Below, in pieces: positions 32,603 through 44,490 of a stretch of DNA of 64,000 bases; positions within the stretch are counted from its first letter, which is position 1, and each line of letters begins with the position of its first letter. Origin of the DNA: Puccinia triticina. Its lineage: Eukaryota; Basidiomycota; Pucciniomycetes; Pucciniales; Pucciniaceae. A program made the position numbers and the translations under genes. The notes beneath the pieces are model-generated. The model was not told the DNA's origin. It saw only the letters and a list, made by a program, of their open reading frames with translations, and ran no database searches. The stretch is from the NCBI RefSeq assembly GCF_026914185.1, contig NC_070566.1:1054001-1118000 (forward strand). The letters are read 5' to 3'.

Positions 32603-34622
32603 TTCTAATCTGAGGATGTCGGCACTCTCCTGGCGGCTGGGTCGTCAGAGCACAAAAGATGGATGGGTTATTTTAGATGCGCTTTTCTGGCGAGAAAGTT
32701 GTGATTACAATGAAGATGGACAAGAAATCGATGAAAGGGTGATGAGGCCGCTCCAGGCGGCAGTCAGGTGCAGGTCATGTTGAGGCGGGCAGGTGTGAAC
32801 GAGCGTGAGGGTGGTATTAGAGGATACCGGGATGATTATAATAATTGGGATTGTAATGGATTAATAACTTGGCGCTTGAAACGAGTAGTGAGGTGATGCA
32901 AAGTTTTTTCCGGACAAGGGGGGACTGGTTCTCCCTGCTCAGGTGATGGGTCTGCTTTTGCTTGGATTCTCCATCCCTTGTGCTCTCCAGACCAGACCGG
33001 ACCAATCCATCTTCTCTTCTCGCTGGGGTACTTGATTGCACTCCGGGCAGCCCCGGTCGTGAACTCGTAGCGTGGCAGTTGCCCTGCTGCCCACGCGGCA
33101 TTCGCAGCCATCACAACCCCCAGTGACGCTGGTGGGGTCCGTTTGTTGGCCAGAGTCAGACAACTGTCTGGGACATGTCGGTCTGTGATAGGCATCCCCC
33201 AGGAGTCAGGACATCTCCTGGAGCCGGATGGCTCGGCCGGCTGCTGGGTTCAAGTGTATGCAGACTTGCAGGAGCCGGAGTGGGATGGTGAGTGAGGACG
33301 AGGACTGCCGTAAATCCACGAGATGATACTCGCTCAAATTCCTTGGATTGGAAGATTAGACGAGTCCTATGCCATGCCATGCCCCACACAACACAGGACT
33401 GGAGAGATCGGGCTCCTGCTGCTTCCTGTGAAGATGGCCCGTCATCTGAAGGACAGTCTGGACACATATTGTAGTTTTTGCACTTGAGTATTGTGTCGCC
33501 ATCGGGGCGCCCTTATCGGCCAGCTGCGGCCGGTGGGATACATGCATCCGACTAGCGTCCTCCTCCACTGATCAGCCGATTATAGTCGGAGGCATGGCAC
33601 GCTGTTTAAATGTGTATGTAAATATGTAAAACAGTTGCCTTTATGGTGTCCCACATGAGCCTTGGCTAACAAGCTGGGAGGAGTGGCTTGCAAGGTTCGC
33701 TGGCTTTCCTGTGGCTGGTCCGGACTCCAACCTCTCTTCGGAATCCAGTCGGAGCCACGTCCATTCTCATGGTTAGTTCTTCTCTCTCTGGCCGTACGGG
33801 TTCAACTCATCCCTGGTGGCCAGACGGACACATTTTGGAGGTGCCGTGTTGACCAATTTGCGTTGATTCGGGTATCCAAATCGATAGACAGTGGCACTCG
33901 ACTGCCGCAGCCGCCATCCCACTCGGTTCCTATCGCGACAATTTGTTAGTCCCCTTAACACTCGCAATGGTTGTTATTTCATCAATCACACTTCCACAAT
34001 TTCCCTCGCTTCAGCTCATGAAGTAACAGCCAGATCGCTGCTTGGCCACTCGCCATAGCCTGGCCGGCAAGAGCATTCTTATTTATAAAGGAATCTCCCC
34101 CCAGCAGCCCCTCGGCATTACAGCCGCGCATCCCAAGGATGGCATGTAGCCCTGCAATTTTCAACACCAGCGCCCAAGAATCCTCAACACTTGGCTCCCC
34201 ATCTCGCCGGCATATCCGATCCTCACTCCTTACTTCGATCCCAGAATCCCGCTTGGCTTGATTCCTTCACACCAGCTTTCTGTCTGCTTCTGCTTTTTTT
34301 TTTTGAAGCTCGCAGCCCACGCCTGGTCTGATAGCCAATCCGACCTCCCCACTTCCATCGCTCAACCCGCCCATTGCGCCCTGCCCTGTCTCCATCAGCT
34401 CATACCCACGCACGGCCGCAATTGCTTTCGCGTGCCCAACCAGCAGTTTTCATCTGTCTTTTTTCTTCTTCTTTTGTTGCCTTGTCCCCGTCCCCGGCGC
34501 TCGTCACCATCTGCAGTTAGACTACCGCCCTTGATTTTCTTTCCTGTCCCTACTCCCCTTCCCCTTCCAACTATCATCAACAATCCTTTTTGCCCTCTTT
34601 GCTGCTACTTTCCCGTAATCAA
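32603..34622. other. Intergenic, divergent promoters, no gene seen
   Basis: Separates two divergent genes. 34280-34620 is a pyrimidine-rich leader of the RasGEF gene (long CT tracts). I see no RNA gene or transposon ends. Confidence 0.5.
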
Positions 34623-37600
34623 ATGGCTGCCATTCCAGGCTCTCCGTCAGCTAGGAGCCTCTCCAAGATCTCCCCGCCAGCCCCTTCCACCGCCGACGAC
34701 CTCGTCCTAGCATTATATGATTTCCCGGCAACAGCGCCCTCGACTAACCGCTGCTTATCTTTCAAGGCTGGACAGGTGATACGCGTCGTCAATCGTGATC
34801 AGTCAGGCTGGTGGGATGGCGAGATGATCCAGACATCAATGACAAAACCTGCCAACCTCTCCTCAAACACTCGCTTCCTGCCCATCAGACGCGGCTGGTT
34901 CCCAAGTAACTACGTCAGCCCGATCCCTACCTCGAATATTGCCAGCTTCGAGCTCACCCAGAAATCAACACATGTCCGAGTGAGTCCTCTCTATATACCA
35001 TTATCATTGTTTCATTAGCAAGAGACACAATCCTTACCCTCAATTCCCCCTGTGTTCCAGCGGCCATCAGCAGCTTCTTTCGCTTCGTCGATTGCCACCG
35101 CCACCGACATCTTCCTTGATTCACCCCTGCTGTCATTGAACTCGACATTACCCGACCTCAACCCTACCCATTCTCGCGCCGCAAGTAGCTCGACCCTGGC
35201 CTCTACAAATCAGCCGTCCCCATCCGAATCAAATGACAACAGTTCAGTATGGGAGCCAATCGCCCTTGCCATCCGCATTCTACATTCCGAAGCTCGCAAG
35301 AATCCTACTTTCGACGTCCAACCGGCCACCGCCAACATTATCTCAGCCGTTCGAGCCGCGCTCAACTCCATAGGATGTTTGGGCCGTCACGCCCCTGCTT
35401 TACGCCTCTATCCCAATCTCAGTCGCGCCCGGAAGCAGCTCCTGTCTGCTCTGTCATCCCTGGTCGAGCAGGCTCGCGAGATCACTCCCTCTCCTTCACC
35501 GACAATCAATCATCCCTTGCAATCTCAGTCTGGCAAGCACGAAGCAAAACAGACCCTTCTGAGGCTTGCCGATCAAGTCCTTTCCGACGTCCGTGAATTT
35601 CTACGCATTGCCAAGTGCTGTGGTCTTAGCTCGAATACTCAAAGCCCTCCCAAACCCTCAGAAAGCCTGGCCATGGCCAATGGGCAACGCTCCATGTCCC
35701 TGTCCTCGCCGCATCCGCCACATCCTAACGAGGTGGAGGCTCCCCGGTTGATACGCCCCTGCAAAAGTGTCGGAACCTTGGCCCACTTCTCTTCTTACGA
35801 ATCACTCAAGGGTACCCCTTCAATCAAGTCCAGTAAGGGCACCCCGTCAATCAATTCCAGCAAAGGCACTCCGTCAATCAAGTCCAGCAAAGTTTTGTCT
35901 ATGATCCAACACCGTCGACTGGACTCGATAACTTCGGTGCAATCCACTATCTCCACTCCATCATCCGCTGTCGTCACTCCTGTCTCTACGACTTACATCC
36001 GAGATCTGATTGAGAAGGCTCACGACCAAGTGCTTTCGACTGTAGCCGTTTTCATCGGTCACGCGCACTTCCACTCCTCGACTGCCCACCCGAGCAGCCA
36101 TGCCCACTTGATCGACATGACCCGGGACGTGATCGAGAACGTATGCGAGATGCTGGTGATGGTCGAGTGCGTGTCGAAAAATGCCGTAGTACGTGCGCAA
36201 CAGCAGGCTAAGGGTGAGCTCCCGCTGGGTGTAGCCCGTGAGTCACTCTACGTCTCGACAACTGGTCTCGTCACTTCCACCCGCGTAGCGACATCCTCAT
36301 CTCCCCAGGCCACCCCCATCACACCAGTGGAGGATGAGGAAGCGGACTCGTTACTCTCGGCTGCCACTGCTGTTCTTCGGGCCACCAACAACTGCATGGA
36401 CGCTGTGTCGAACTGTCTGGCAAGGATGGATCCAGGCTATGCAGAATTTGAGCTTTCGTCCAAGCGTCCCTCGTTCAACTCTTGCTTCAGCTCAAGCTCA
36501 TACGCTGAAGCTAGCGGATCGCTCTCCATGAGATCTCGCCACACCTTGTCGATGCTTGGACGGAAGGCGAGTGCCCTAGCCTTCACTCGGAATCCATTCG
36601 AGGCCGAAAGCCAGGCCAATTGGAGCGCCGTTTCGCAAGATTGGAAGAACTCGCTCACACTCGAGGCTAGGTCGATGGAGCCAAGCGCGGCCAGTGACGC
36701 TGACTCGCTGTATACCCCCGACACCTCGTTCCTGACACAGACCACAGAAGCGGCGAAGAAAGGCACACCAGCGCCCAGTACGAGTCCCAGTCTGTCGACG
36801 CTCAGCTCATCGGATGGCATTGAATTCGTACGCGCCTCGCCCTCACCGGCCAACTCATCGGATGGTCGCTATTCCCGCGAATCTTCTCCGGCCACTTCGA
36901 CTAGTGTCTCTCATCCTGAAGATGATCCAATTCAGGTCCCCGACAGGCGCCCTACCCCAGCGCAGCGGCCAAATCCAAAAGCTCTGACTCTAGCACCCCT
37001 TCAAATCCCTACTGGAATGTCAGGCTCACAAAACCCGGATTCCTGGCAGAAGGAGCTGCTGCTCAACACTGACGGCCAAGTCATCGGAGGCACTCTTCGT
37101 GGCTTAGTTGGTCGGATGACCTCTCATGACACACCGGTCGAAGCCACCTTCTTTCATTCATTCTTCATGACTTTCAGACTGTTCACGACATCAGTTGAAT
37201 TCTCGAACGCATTGATTGCCCGGTTTTCATTAACTTTTGAACTGAATACCCCAGTTACTCCGAGTGATCCTTCCAACATTAGCTCGAGGGTTACGCCCAT
37301 CCGGCTACGAGTGTACAACGTGATGAAGAGCTGGCTGGAGCTTCATTGGCGAATGGAGACTGATGAGATTGTCCTACCGGTGATCATGCGGTGGGCCAAC
37401 AGCCAGCTATCGACGGCCTTACCGGTCCCAGCCGAGCGATTGGTTGACTTGATTCAAAAGCGGATGAAGGAGAGTCAACTGGGGATCCAACCCGCAGGGC
37501 TGCAGACGCGGACCAAGGCCAAGCAAGTCTTGGGCGCCGGCAAGGAGGACAGCTACGGGAAGACGGCCTGCCCATCGCCGATCATCTCCAAGGCGGTGAT

Positions 37601-38590
37601 GTCCCAGTTCCGGGCCTCCAGCTTCACGCCCTCGGCCCTCCAGCTTTCCGACTTCGATCCCATCGAGCTCGCCCGCCAGATTACCCTGATGGAGTCCAAG
37701 ATCTATCTCGCTATCAAGCCCGAAGAGGTCATCGGCCAACTCTTCAATAAAAAATCCGGCGCGGCCGTCAACGTGCGCGCTATGAGCGCTATGAGCACTA
37801 AGATGACCGGCTGGTTCACTGAAACTATCCTGAATGAAGATGATCTTCGGAAGCGAACACAGATCCTGAAGTTTTTGATTAAGTTGGGCGCGGTGAGTGG
37901 AGTTCATTTTCTTCTATCTCCATGCATCCAGCTCCCAAGCCGATAGCTTATCTATCTCTTCTCTACCTTCCCGAGGATATCCAGAAACTACTGGAGATAC
38001 AGAACTACAACGCACTGATGTCGGTGATGAGTGCGCTTAACTCGTCGACGATTCTGCGACTGAAGCGGACCTGGGAAGGCGTGGGGAACAAGGCCCGGGT
38101 GCAGTTCGAGAACATGAACAAGGCGGTGAGCCACCAGCGGAACTACGCCGAGTACCGCGCCACCCTCCGCCACGCGCGCACCCCATGCATACCCTTCCTG
38201 GGCGTCTACTTGACCGACATGACTTTCTGTCATGAGGGCAATCCCACCCATCGTGCTTCGCCTGATCTACCGGGGGTGCAGTTGATCAACTTCGACAAAT
38301 ATCAGGTGAGAGTCTCGACAATCGCTATCCAAGTTCCATCCGACATACAAGACTAATGCTGTCTTTCTTTCCGGTAAAAGAAAATGACGAAAATCATGAA
38401 CGAGATCGAGCGCTTTCAAGCGCCCTTCAACTTCTCCGAAGTCCCGCAAATCGCAGCCTATATCCGCCTCTCGATGAGCAACCTGATGAGCTACCAGGAT
38501 TCGGCGGATGAGCTCTACCAGCGCAGCCTGAAGATCGAGCCGCGAGAGCCATCACACCCGCCCCCGCCGCCCTCCTCCGCTACATCGTAA
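34623..38590 (+). CDS. Ras guanine-nucleotide exchange factor, SH3-RasGEFN-RasGEF (Cdc25 type)
   Basis: Activates Ras by GDP release, upstream of cAMP and MAPK signalling. Exons: 34623-34979, 35061-37892, 37976-38305, 38381-38590; 1242 residues; all junctions in phase 0. An N-terminal SH3 domain (about 27-102: ALYDFPA, WWDGE, GWFPSNYV) is followed by a long Ser/Thr-rich linker. That linker holds four near-tandem KGTPSIKSS repeats (about residues 370-400) and a helical segment. RasGEF_N is at about 785-910 (GTLRGLVGRMTSH, FMTFRLF) and the catalytic RasGEF domain at about 980-1235 (FDPIELARQITLMES, NYNALMSVMSALNSS, PFLGVYLTDMTFCHEGNP, INFDKY). The start is the first ATG after the pyrimidine-rich leader. 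An alternative in-frame acceptor exists for exon 3. Confidence 0.93.
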
Positions 38591-39628
38591 ATCTTCCTCC
38601 TCTCGGGCATCCTCCTTTTTTTCCTGCACCAAAATTATCCCGCCCTATCCTGCGTTTTTTTTTTCTTTTTTTTCGTTCCGCGGCCTGCCGCGCGCATGAT
38701 TTCAATAGATTCTATCATTTCTTTCTCTCGCTCTCTCTCCATAGTCTTAGTTTTTATTTCTCTGACTCTATCATGTAGTTTATAATTTATGTGTCTCTTT
38801 TTGTATTTTTGTATGTACCTCCATCTATCTATTACTTCCTACCCCCCCGCACAGCAACATCATCAACAACACCATTTTGAGTTAGTTATATCTTTAAGAC
38901 ATATCTCTTTTGATTAACCCCCAGAACTGTGTCTCTATCTTTCAACTTATTATCAGATGTATGAAAGGATTGATAGCTCTTGACGAAAGAAATAACAGCA
39001 ATGTTTGACATAATTCACAATGCAGCCATTTACTGCCTTGGTCCATCTGATCCAAAAACAGGTGCTATTTTGTAAGTTTATTTCGGTCCATTCCTGGCCT
39101 GGACGCCGCGGGGAAGTCGCGCTTGAAGAGTATCCCTGAGCGCAGGGGGGGTCTCCCGCAGCTGCTGCGTGATAGCTCTCGCGCGCGGTGAGCGTGACCG
39201 GTCCGCTTCTCAGGCGCTCGCTTTCGCGGTGCCAGCGGCCGGTAGACACAGGATTCTGTTCAGGTCTATTCCCTTCCAGACTGCTTACATTGGGGGCGTC
39301 CCGAAGACCAGGGAGTGGTCTCCCAAGACGCCCGTGTGAGGGTCGGGGGGAGGTATCTTCCCCCGATCCGCTGACTTGGTCATTCCTCTCCTGTGGTCCT
39401 CCGGGAGGGAGGAAAGCACAGGGAGAAGCTCCCAAGGGAGGAGACGTCAGCAGACCGGAGCCTCCCGGAGCAGAAAGGCACCCGAGGGTGCGGGGGCAGA
39501 GGCGCTAGACCCATTTCTCTGGGACGTAGTTCCAGAGCCGGGCGCCGATAGATTCTGCTCGGGTTATGAGACCTTCTGAGGGCCAAGTGAGGTAGTTGTA
39601 TTGTGGGGACAATCTACACTACAGGTTA
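38591..39628. other. 3' flank of RasGEF and probable retrotransposon end region
   Basis: 38591-38980 is a T-rich 3' UTR-like stretch. From about 39070 to 39628 the DNA becomes GC-rich with short inverted words (CTCCCAAG...CTTGGGAG, CCTCCGGGAGG). It probably belongs to the terminal repeat region of the DIRS-like element on its 3' side. Exact ends not found. Confidence 0.45.
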
Positions 39629-40696
39629 CTACTTCTTCCAGCATCTCTTGAGCTCGCGCAATATGTTACTGCTATCTTCATCCTCTTCTTTCGAATAAGT
39701 TCGGATGTATAGTCGGTAGCAGTCTGAGGTCCACCTCCCTAATGCGCAGAGTTCTTCTTTGGATGCTCCCGTGGAGTGTCTGAAAGATGTTCCTCCGACC
39801 CTGAATGAATGTCCTGAGATCCCGGAGCACCCCTTCGACATCCAAAATTGAGTCAGGGCACGGCAGGCGTCTGATTTGGTGAGGTGTACGCGTTTCCCCG
39901 ATTCCCAGTAGCCGAAAAGTGAGGTGTCTTGGCCGTTCGCATTCTGGATTCTTCTTTCCAAGGCTAGGATCGGGCAGAGCATCAGATCGATGGAGTTCAG
40001 GTTTAGCTCTTGTGTAATTCCGGGGCCGGCCGTTTTGGCTCCTCTGATGCTGACGACCGCTCTTTTCCTGGGTAACGATTCCCAGATGGTCGCGTCGCTA
40101 ACCATGACGGAAGCAGAGCGGCGGAGGGTCCCGGTCCTGTCGTTGTAGGTTAGTTCGCCTAAACGAGCGAGTCCCCAGAATGCCACGATACAAAGGTCCA
40201 GCAGAGCCTTCTGGAACTCTGTTCCTTTGATCCAGGCGGTGGTGAGCATGACCAGGTGCCTTATCATTACGGCCTTCTTCCTGGGTCTAAGGGCGGATTC
40301 TGCGTCAACGTATGCTGATGACCTGAGGAGTACGGCGACCTTATTTTTTGTGTCTTGGGGGTATTTCGCGTCGTGAAGAGTGTGCCACATTTGTATTCCC
40401 GCGATGTACTTCGCCAAAGTGACGGAGGATACCTCTTGGGGCTTAGGTGACTCGAAGGTTCTTCCTGCCCAGCAGCAGAACTCGTAAATGTCCTTTTCCG
40501 AGAGGGGTAGGGAGAAAGGAATTCGTCCTGTTGTCTGTGCGAACTTCAGGTACTTCTTTACGGCTGAATTGTAACAAGATAGGGTGTTCCATCGGTACCC
40601 GAGGAGAAAGTGTTTGTCGTCCGAGGTTATGTCTCTTGGTCCAGAGCCTTTCCTGATTAAGGCGGTCAGGTTGGGGGGGTCTTCTGCTGAGTTCAT
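39629..40696 (-). CDS. Tyrosine recombinase of DIRS-like element
   Basis: 355 residues, intact from ATG to stop. Cuts and rejoins DNA to integrate the circular element. An N-terminal SAM-like DNA-binding region (about 30-110: WNTLSCYNSAVKKYLKFA) leads to the catalytic part. The first Arg is in WGLARLGELT, the His-x-x-Arg pair in GHSFRVGGTSFRHSTG, and the Tyr nucleophile in GRWTSDCYRLYIRTY. It lies 149 nt downstream of the RT frame. Confidence 0.9.
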   Translation of the reverse strand: MNSAEDPPNLTALIRKGSGPRDITSDDKHFLLGYRWNTLSCYNSAVKKYLKFAQTTGRIPFSLPLSEKDIYEFCCWAGRTFESPKPQEVSSVTLAKYIAGIQMWHTLHDAKYPQDTKNKVAVLLRSSAYVDAESALRPRKKAVMIRHLVMLTTAWIKGTEFQKALLDLCIVAFWGLARLGELTYNDRTGTLRRSASVMVSDATIWESLPRKRAVVSIRGAKTAGPGITQELNLNSIDLMLCPILALERRIQNANGQDTSLFGYWESGKRVHLTKSDACRALTQFWMSKGCSGISGHSFRVGGTSFRHSTGASKEELCALGRWTSDCYRLYIRTYSKEEDEDSSNILRELKRCWKK

Positions 40697-40845
40697 GATT
40701 CTCGGAGGGAAGGGTCTTTCTCCGGTTGGGAGTCAGACTATCTCAGTTGGAGCATACAGTGGTCTATTTAAATTGCAAACGAAGAGGAACATTGGGGGGA
40801 GACATGATTCGAGACAAGTTAGAAACTAGGGCTAGGTACAACTTG

Positions 40846-42513
40846 TTACACTTGGAAAAGTCTGAATTCTAGGTCCCAAGGGACTACCACTGCTATCTGA
40901 TACCTTGCGTCGTGACCTGATCTGTCTCCTCTCGATAAGGCGTCAGCTGCGTTCTCGGCGGAGGTGACACGTTTCGACACAATATCAATTTCCATTTCCA
41001 CCAGGGTCTTCTGTATGAGTTTCCACTCTTCGTTGACCGCTGGGTGTCGGGATTTCCGTTGGCGTATGACCGTCTCTGTGGTTGTATTGTCGGTCCAGAC
41101 GATGAGGGTCTTCCCCGGTCGGATGTTCATCTGTTTTAGCGCAATTAGACCGAGCCTTATCGCTACTGTTTCCAGCCACGCGATATCCCGTTTGGGTTCT
41201 GGGCCTTTGTTCCAGTTTTCCGCCAGTTGGAATTGGGCCCATCTCTTGCCGATGAGGATTCTTATTCCGAAGCTAGTAGATGCGTCGCCCACCCACCCGA
41301 TTTCGACTGGGTCGGGGTTTTGGATCATGCGGGTTTCTTTGTACTGGAGGAGGGTTGTGAGCCAGTACTCGAGGTCCGTTCGGGCGTCTTTGGGAAGGGT
41401 ACGATCTGTGTGTTTGCATTTCCAATTGTTCATCCATCTGTACAAGCTGTTCAGATAGCAGCGGAGTTGCGGTAGGATATAGGAGACGTGGTTGAGACGG
41501 CCTGCGAGCTGCTCTACCTGGCCGAACGAGAATTCCGCATCAGGGATTAAGAATGCTTTAACTTGTTGTACCCGTTGGTACTTTTTGTCGTCGGGTAGTC
41601 GTACCGTTTTCCTGGTTGCGTTCCAAACGAATCCGATGTACTTTTGTTCTTCTTTGAAGGGAGAAAATTTTGTGGCGTTTGTTTTCACCCCAAGCTGCTC
41701 CGATCGGCTCACTATTTGGTCCATTTCGACTACTGATTGCTTGGTTTTGATGAAGAGGTTGTCGTCTACCCAACGGAAGACTTCAACTAAGTCAAATTCT
41801 TTCTTCATCAAGTCTTTCCAGGCATCCGCTGGTCTCCCAAATGAGCCGCACCCGGCTACTCCTCCGAAAGCTATCCTGGTGTCAATTAGGATTCCTCCGT
41901 TGAAGTCCTTGACCATTAGGTATCGCCATTGGCTCTTGGCCGTTGGAATTTGGCGATAAGCTTTCTCCCAGTCGAAGATGGCTAGGAGTAGGGGTTGGCT
42001 TTGGCGTCGGAAGAAGCGTGACGTTGTTTCGAAATCATCCCAGGTCGTAAGGTAGTCTAACTTGTCTACAAATGAGTTTACGGACGGTATCTCCGGTACG
42101 TTCCTGGGAAATGACAGGTCGTTGATGGGCCTGATGGTTCCGTCTCCGTTTACTGCGGCTCCCAGGGGGTTTGTTCTGAAAAAATCGTATCTCTCCATCA
42201 GTTCCTTGTGAGAGAACGGTCCGAACATGCGGCCTGCTTCGATTTCTTTAGCTATCGTGGCCTCGATCTTCTCTCTGGCGAGTAGAGCGCTTTGATGGTT
42301 CGGAGGGGTGTAGTGGGTCAATCCTGGGCCTAGGTTGTGCTCTGGGATCCCCTGGTGGAAACCGTTGCGGAAACCGTGGATCACGTCCGCGTACTCTTCA
42401 AGCAGGTTTGCTTTCCTTAAGGATTCCTCCCACTCTCCTATATTCATTTCACACGACACTTTGATGGGCCACCTGGGCCTGGTCTGAAGCGTTTCTAGCT
42501 CTTCGATGTGCAT
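40846..42513 (-). CDS. Reverse transcriptase / RNase H of DIRS-like element
   Basis: 555 residues, intact. Copies element RNA into DNA. RT motifs include IRPINDLSFP, the AIFDWEKAYRQIP block with the first catalytic Asp, GGVAGCGSFGRPADAW, and RWVDDN carrying the Asp pair (V in place of the usual Y/F/M-x-DD context). The RNase H part has GWVGDASTSFG, a Glu in AWLETVAI, VWTDNTTTETV and the terminal DALSRG motif typical of DIRS elements. No integrase follows. Confidence 0.92.
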   Translation of the reverse strand: MHIEELETLQTRPRWPIKVSCEMNIGEWEESLRKANLLEEYADVIHGFRNGFHQGIPEHNLGPGLTHYTPPNHQSALLAREKIEATIAKEIEAGRMFGPFSHKELMERYDFFRTNPLGAAVNGDGTIRPINDLSFPRNVPEIPSVNSFVDKLDYLTTWDDFETTSRFFRRQSQPLLLAIFDWEKAYRQIPTAKSQWRYLMVKDFNGGILIDTRIAFGGVAGCGSFGRPADAWKDLMKKEFDLVEVFRWVDDNLFIKTKQSVVEMDQIVSRSEQLGVKTNATKFSPFKEEQKYIGFVWNATRKTVRLPDDKKYQRVQQVKAFLIPDAEFSFGQVEQLAGRLNHVSYILPQLRCYLNSLYRWMNNWKCKHTDRTLPKDARTDLEYWLTTLLQYKETRMIQNPDPVEIGWVGDASTSFGIRILIGKRWAQFQLAENWNKGPEPKRDIAWLETVAIRLGLIALKQMNIRPGKTLIVWTDNTTTETVIRQRKSRHPAVNEEWKLIQKTLVEMEIDIVSKRVTSAENAADALSRGDRSGHDARYQIAVVVPWDLEFRLFQV

Positions 42514-42774
42514 TGGTGTCTCAATGGGGCTCTCTCCCGCTCCGTAATCCCTAAGGGTGTACCGGAGAGGTTACTCATTAGAATTTTTTGCCTAACATTT
42601 TTATTTCTCAAAATCATTTGGAAATAACAATCTGGGGAAGGCGGATACGCCGAGAGGAGGAAAGGGTGGGAGAAACAAGAATGAGATGAACTAGGGAGGC
42701 GGGAAGACTGAGGAAGACAAAGGAAGGGATCCTGGTTCAATGGTTTCCTTTAGAACGGTGCGGTTCTGTTTTGG

Positions 42775-44375
42775 TTACGGACGGGGGGGGAGGATTTGAA
42801 AGAAGGTAAGGGTGGCTGGATCAGGAGGAGTGGACGATGGTGGGGGGGGAAAGGGATCAAATGCGAAAGGTGGTCGTAACTTACTGGTCACGGTTTTTGT
42901 GGCGCACACTACCGCCGGTGTGATTGGGATTGAAATTGTTCCCTTTGTACCCGCTGCCGGGAGGGCCTCTGCCTTGTTCCGGTTTAGCTGGGAGGAAGAT
43001 GGGCCGTGTGAAGAAGACGGTGTCTCATTGGCCGATTGCTTCTGACTCGTCTTGGTCTTTGGTGGGTTTGGTTGGGTTTGGTGGTTGGCCCTGGATGGTT
43101 TGTGGGGTCGGATTCCTTTCAGTGGGTCTCCGCCCACTCGGCCTTCTCCGATAGCGTAGGGATTCTCTTGAAGGCCAACCTCGTTGAAGTCTCGGCAAAG
43201 GGATATTGCTTCATCAGCTGTTTCCTGCTTGAACTTAGAGATATCGGAGAAGGACTCTTCGCCGTTGACTTCCACCCTAAACGCAAAGGCGTTGTTTCTG
43301 ATCTGTATGTCGTACCTGAGAGCTACCATGAAACCGTGTTTCCTGTGGAGACGGTCGCAGTGGCCCTTGTGCGCTAGTATCCAGTCTGCAAGTACTGGGT
43401 AGTTGTACCTGTCTTTCATGGTTAAGTGGAAGCATCGGTGGTTTAGGGTCCAGTCTGTGAACGACTGCGAGAATTCGTCCGGGACCGGGAGGCCGTGGTA
43501 GCGGAGTCCCTTCTCTGCGGCCGTTTCGTCCGTTTTAGGTCGGTTCTGGGAATGGTGGATTAGAGCTTTCTCTTGCCATTCGCGATTGAAAATGGTGAGG
43601 GGTAGCGGTCCTTTGCACTCTAGGAGCAACTTGTGGAAATATGGGGTAAACCCGCCGTCGTCGTGAGAGTTGGAGCGGCCGACGATAAATTTCACGTTGC
43701 GTACTTGTGTTGCTTCTTCAGCCACCGACGGTCTTTTCTGAGGGATGACGGGTGATTGGAATACGACTTGGATGTCGTTATCCACTGCTATCTTCGTCTT
43801 CTTCTTTTTGTCCGCTAAGACTGCCTCATACATCTTGGAGTATCGATCTATTGCGGCTTCATCGCCCGCTTTCTCGGCTTTCATCAGACGTGCCATTAGG
43901 AACGTTCGGGTTTCGCAATCTTTGTCTTCTTCCGAATCAGAATCGTTCACGATTAAGCTCTTCTCGGGACGTTTTGGTACTACAGATTTCTCTTTTTTTT
44001 TTTTTTGATCAGCTTCCTTTGACTTAAACGCTTGTATTGAGCTCTTTGCTTACCGCTAGGGTCTGCGAGTATCTCCGCGATGTCGGGATCTTTGAGGGTC
44101 TCTCTCAAGGGTTCCCCAGCTTCCTGGTCCGCCTGTTGCCCGGGTGGGTTGTTCTTTGACGCTGCCCGGGTGACTGGTTTGGTCGTCTTAGGGGCCTTCG
44201 GGGCTTTGGGTTGGACTCCGGAGGTTTGTGACGACAAGTTTGGTGTGCTCGTATTCGCGCCTGGCTCTTGGGGAGGAATTTGGTGGGCCGGTTGGCTTTG
44301 CTCGCCCTGTGGTTGGGGGTTTTGAGCTGCGGCTCTCACGCTGTCCGAGGTGTCTTGGATGTTTAAATCTGACAT
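42775..44375 (-). CDS. Gag-like ORF1 of DIRS-like element, split at an A14 tract
   Basis: 44375-43980 starts with an ATG and encodes 131 residues (Pro/Gln-rich N-terminus, basic end IKKKKKRNL). It stops just after a 14-A run (43993-44006, T on the plus strand). The following frame is open from the A run to 42775 (EKSVVPKRPEKSLIVNDSDS... about 400 residues) and has no ATG of its own near its start. A single one-base slip on the A run would fuse both into one protein of about 540 residues. Role inferred from position. Cys/His residues near FHLTMKDRYNYP and GHCDRLHRKHGF do not form a clear zinc knuckle. Confidence 0.7.
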
Positions 44376-44456
44376 TGCTTTGGGGTTTTGGTTGGTGGGG
44401 GGGGGGGGGGGTGTTGTGACGAGAAGGAGTTGTGGAAAAGGGGGATCGTAGATGAG

Positions 44457-44490
<34 letters not shown>

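Larger units (their letters stand above)
39629..44375 (-). mobile_element. DIRS-like (tyrosine-recombinase) retrotransposon
   Basis: Coordinates cover the coding part only. Order on the minus strand is Gag-like, then RT/RNase H, then tyrosine recombinase. This is the gene content of the DIRS/Ngaro order, which integrates by recombinase rather than DDE integrase. There is no chromodomain, protease or DDE integrase. RT and recombinase frames are intact. The Gag-like frame is split at an A14 tract. I looked for split direct or inverted terminal repeats in 39000-39600 and 44400-45100 and could not establish them by eye. Confidence 0.85.

Noticed and set aside
40964..41959. Plus-strand frames inside the retrotransposon
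   Set aside because: Antisense shadows of the RT/RNase H gene, which has clear catalytic motifs on the minus strand.
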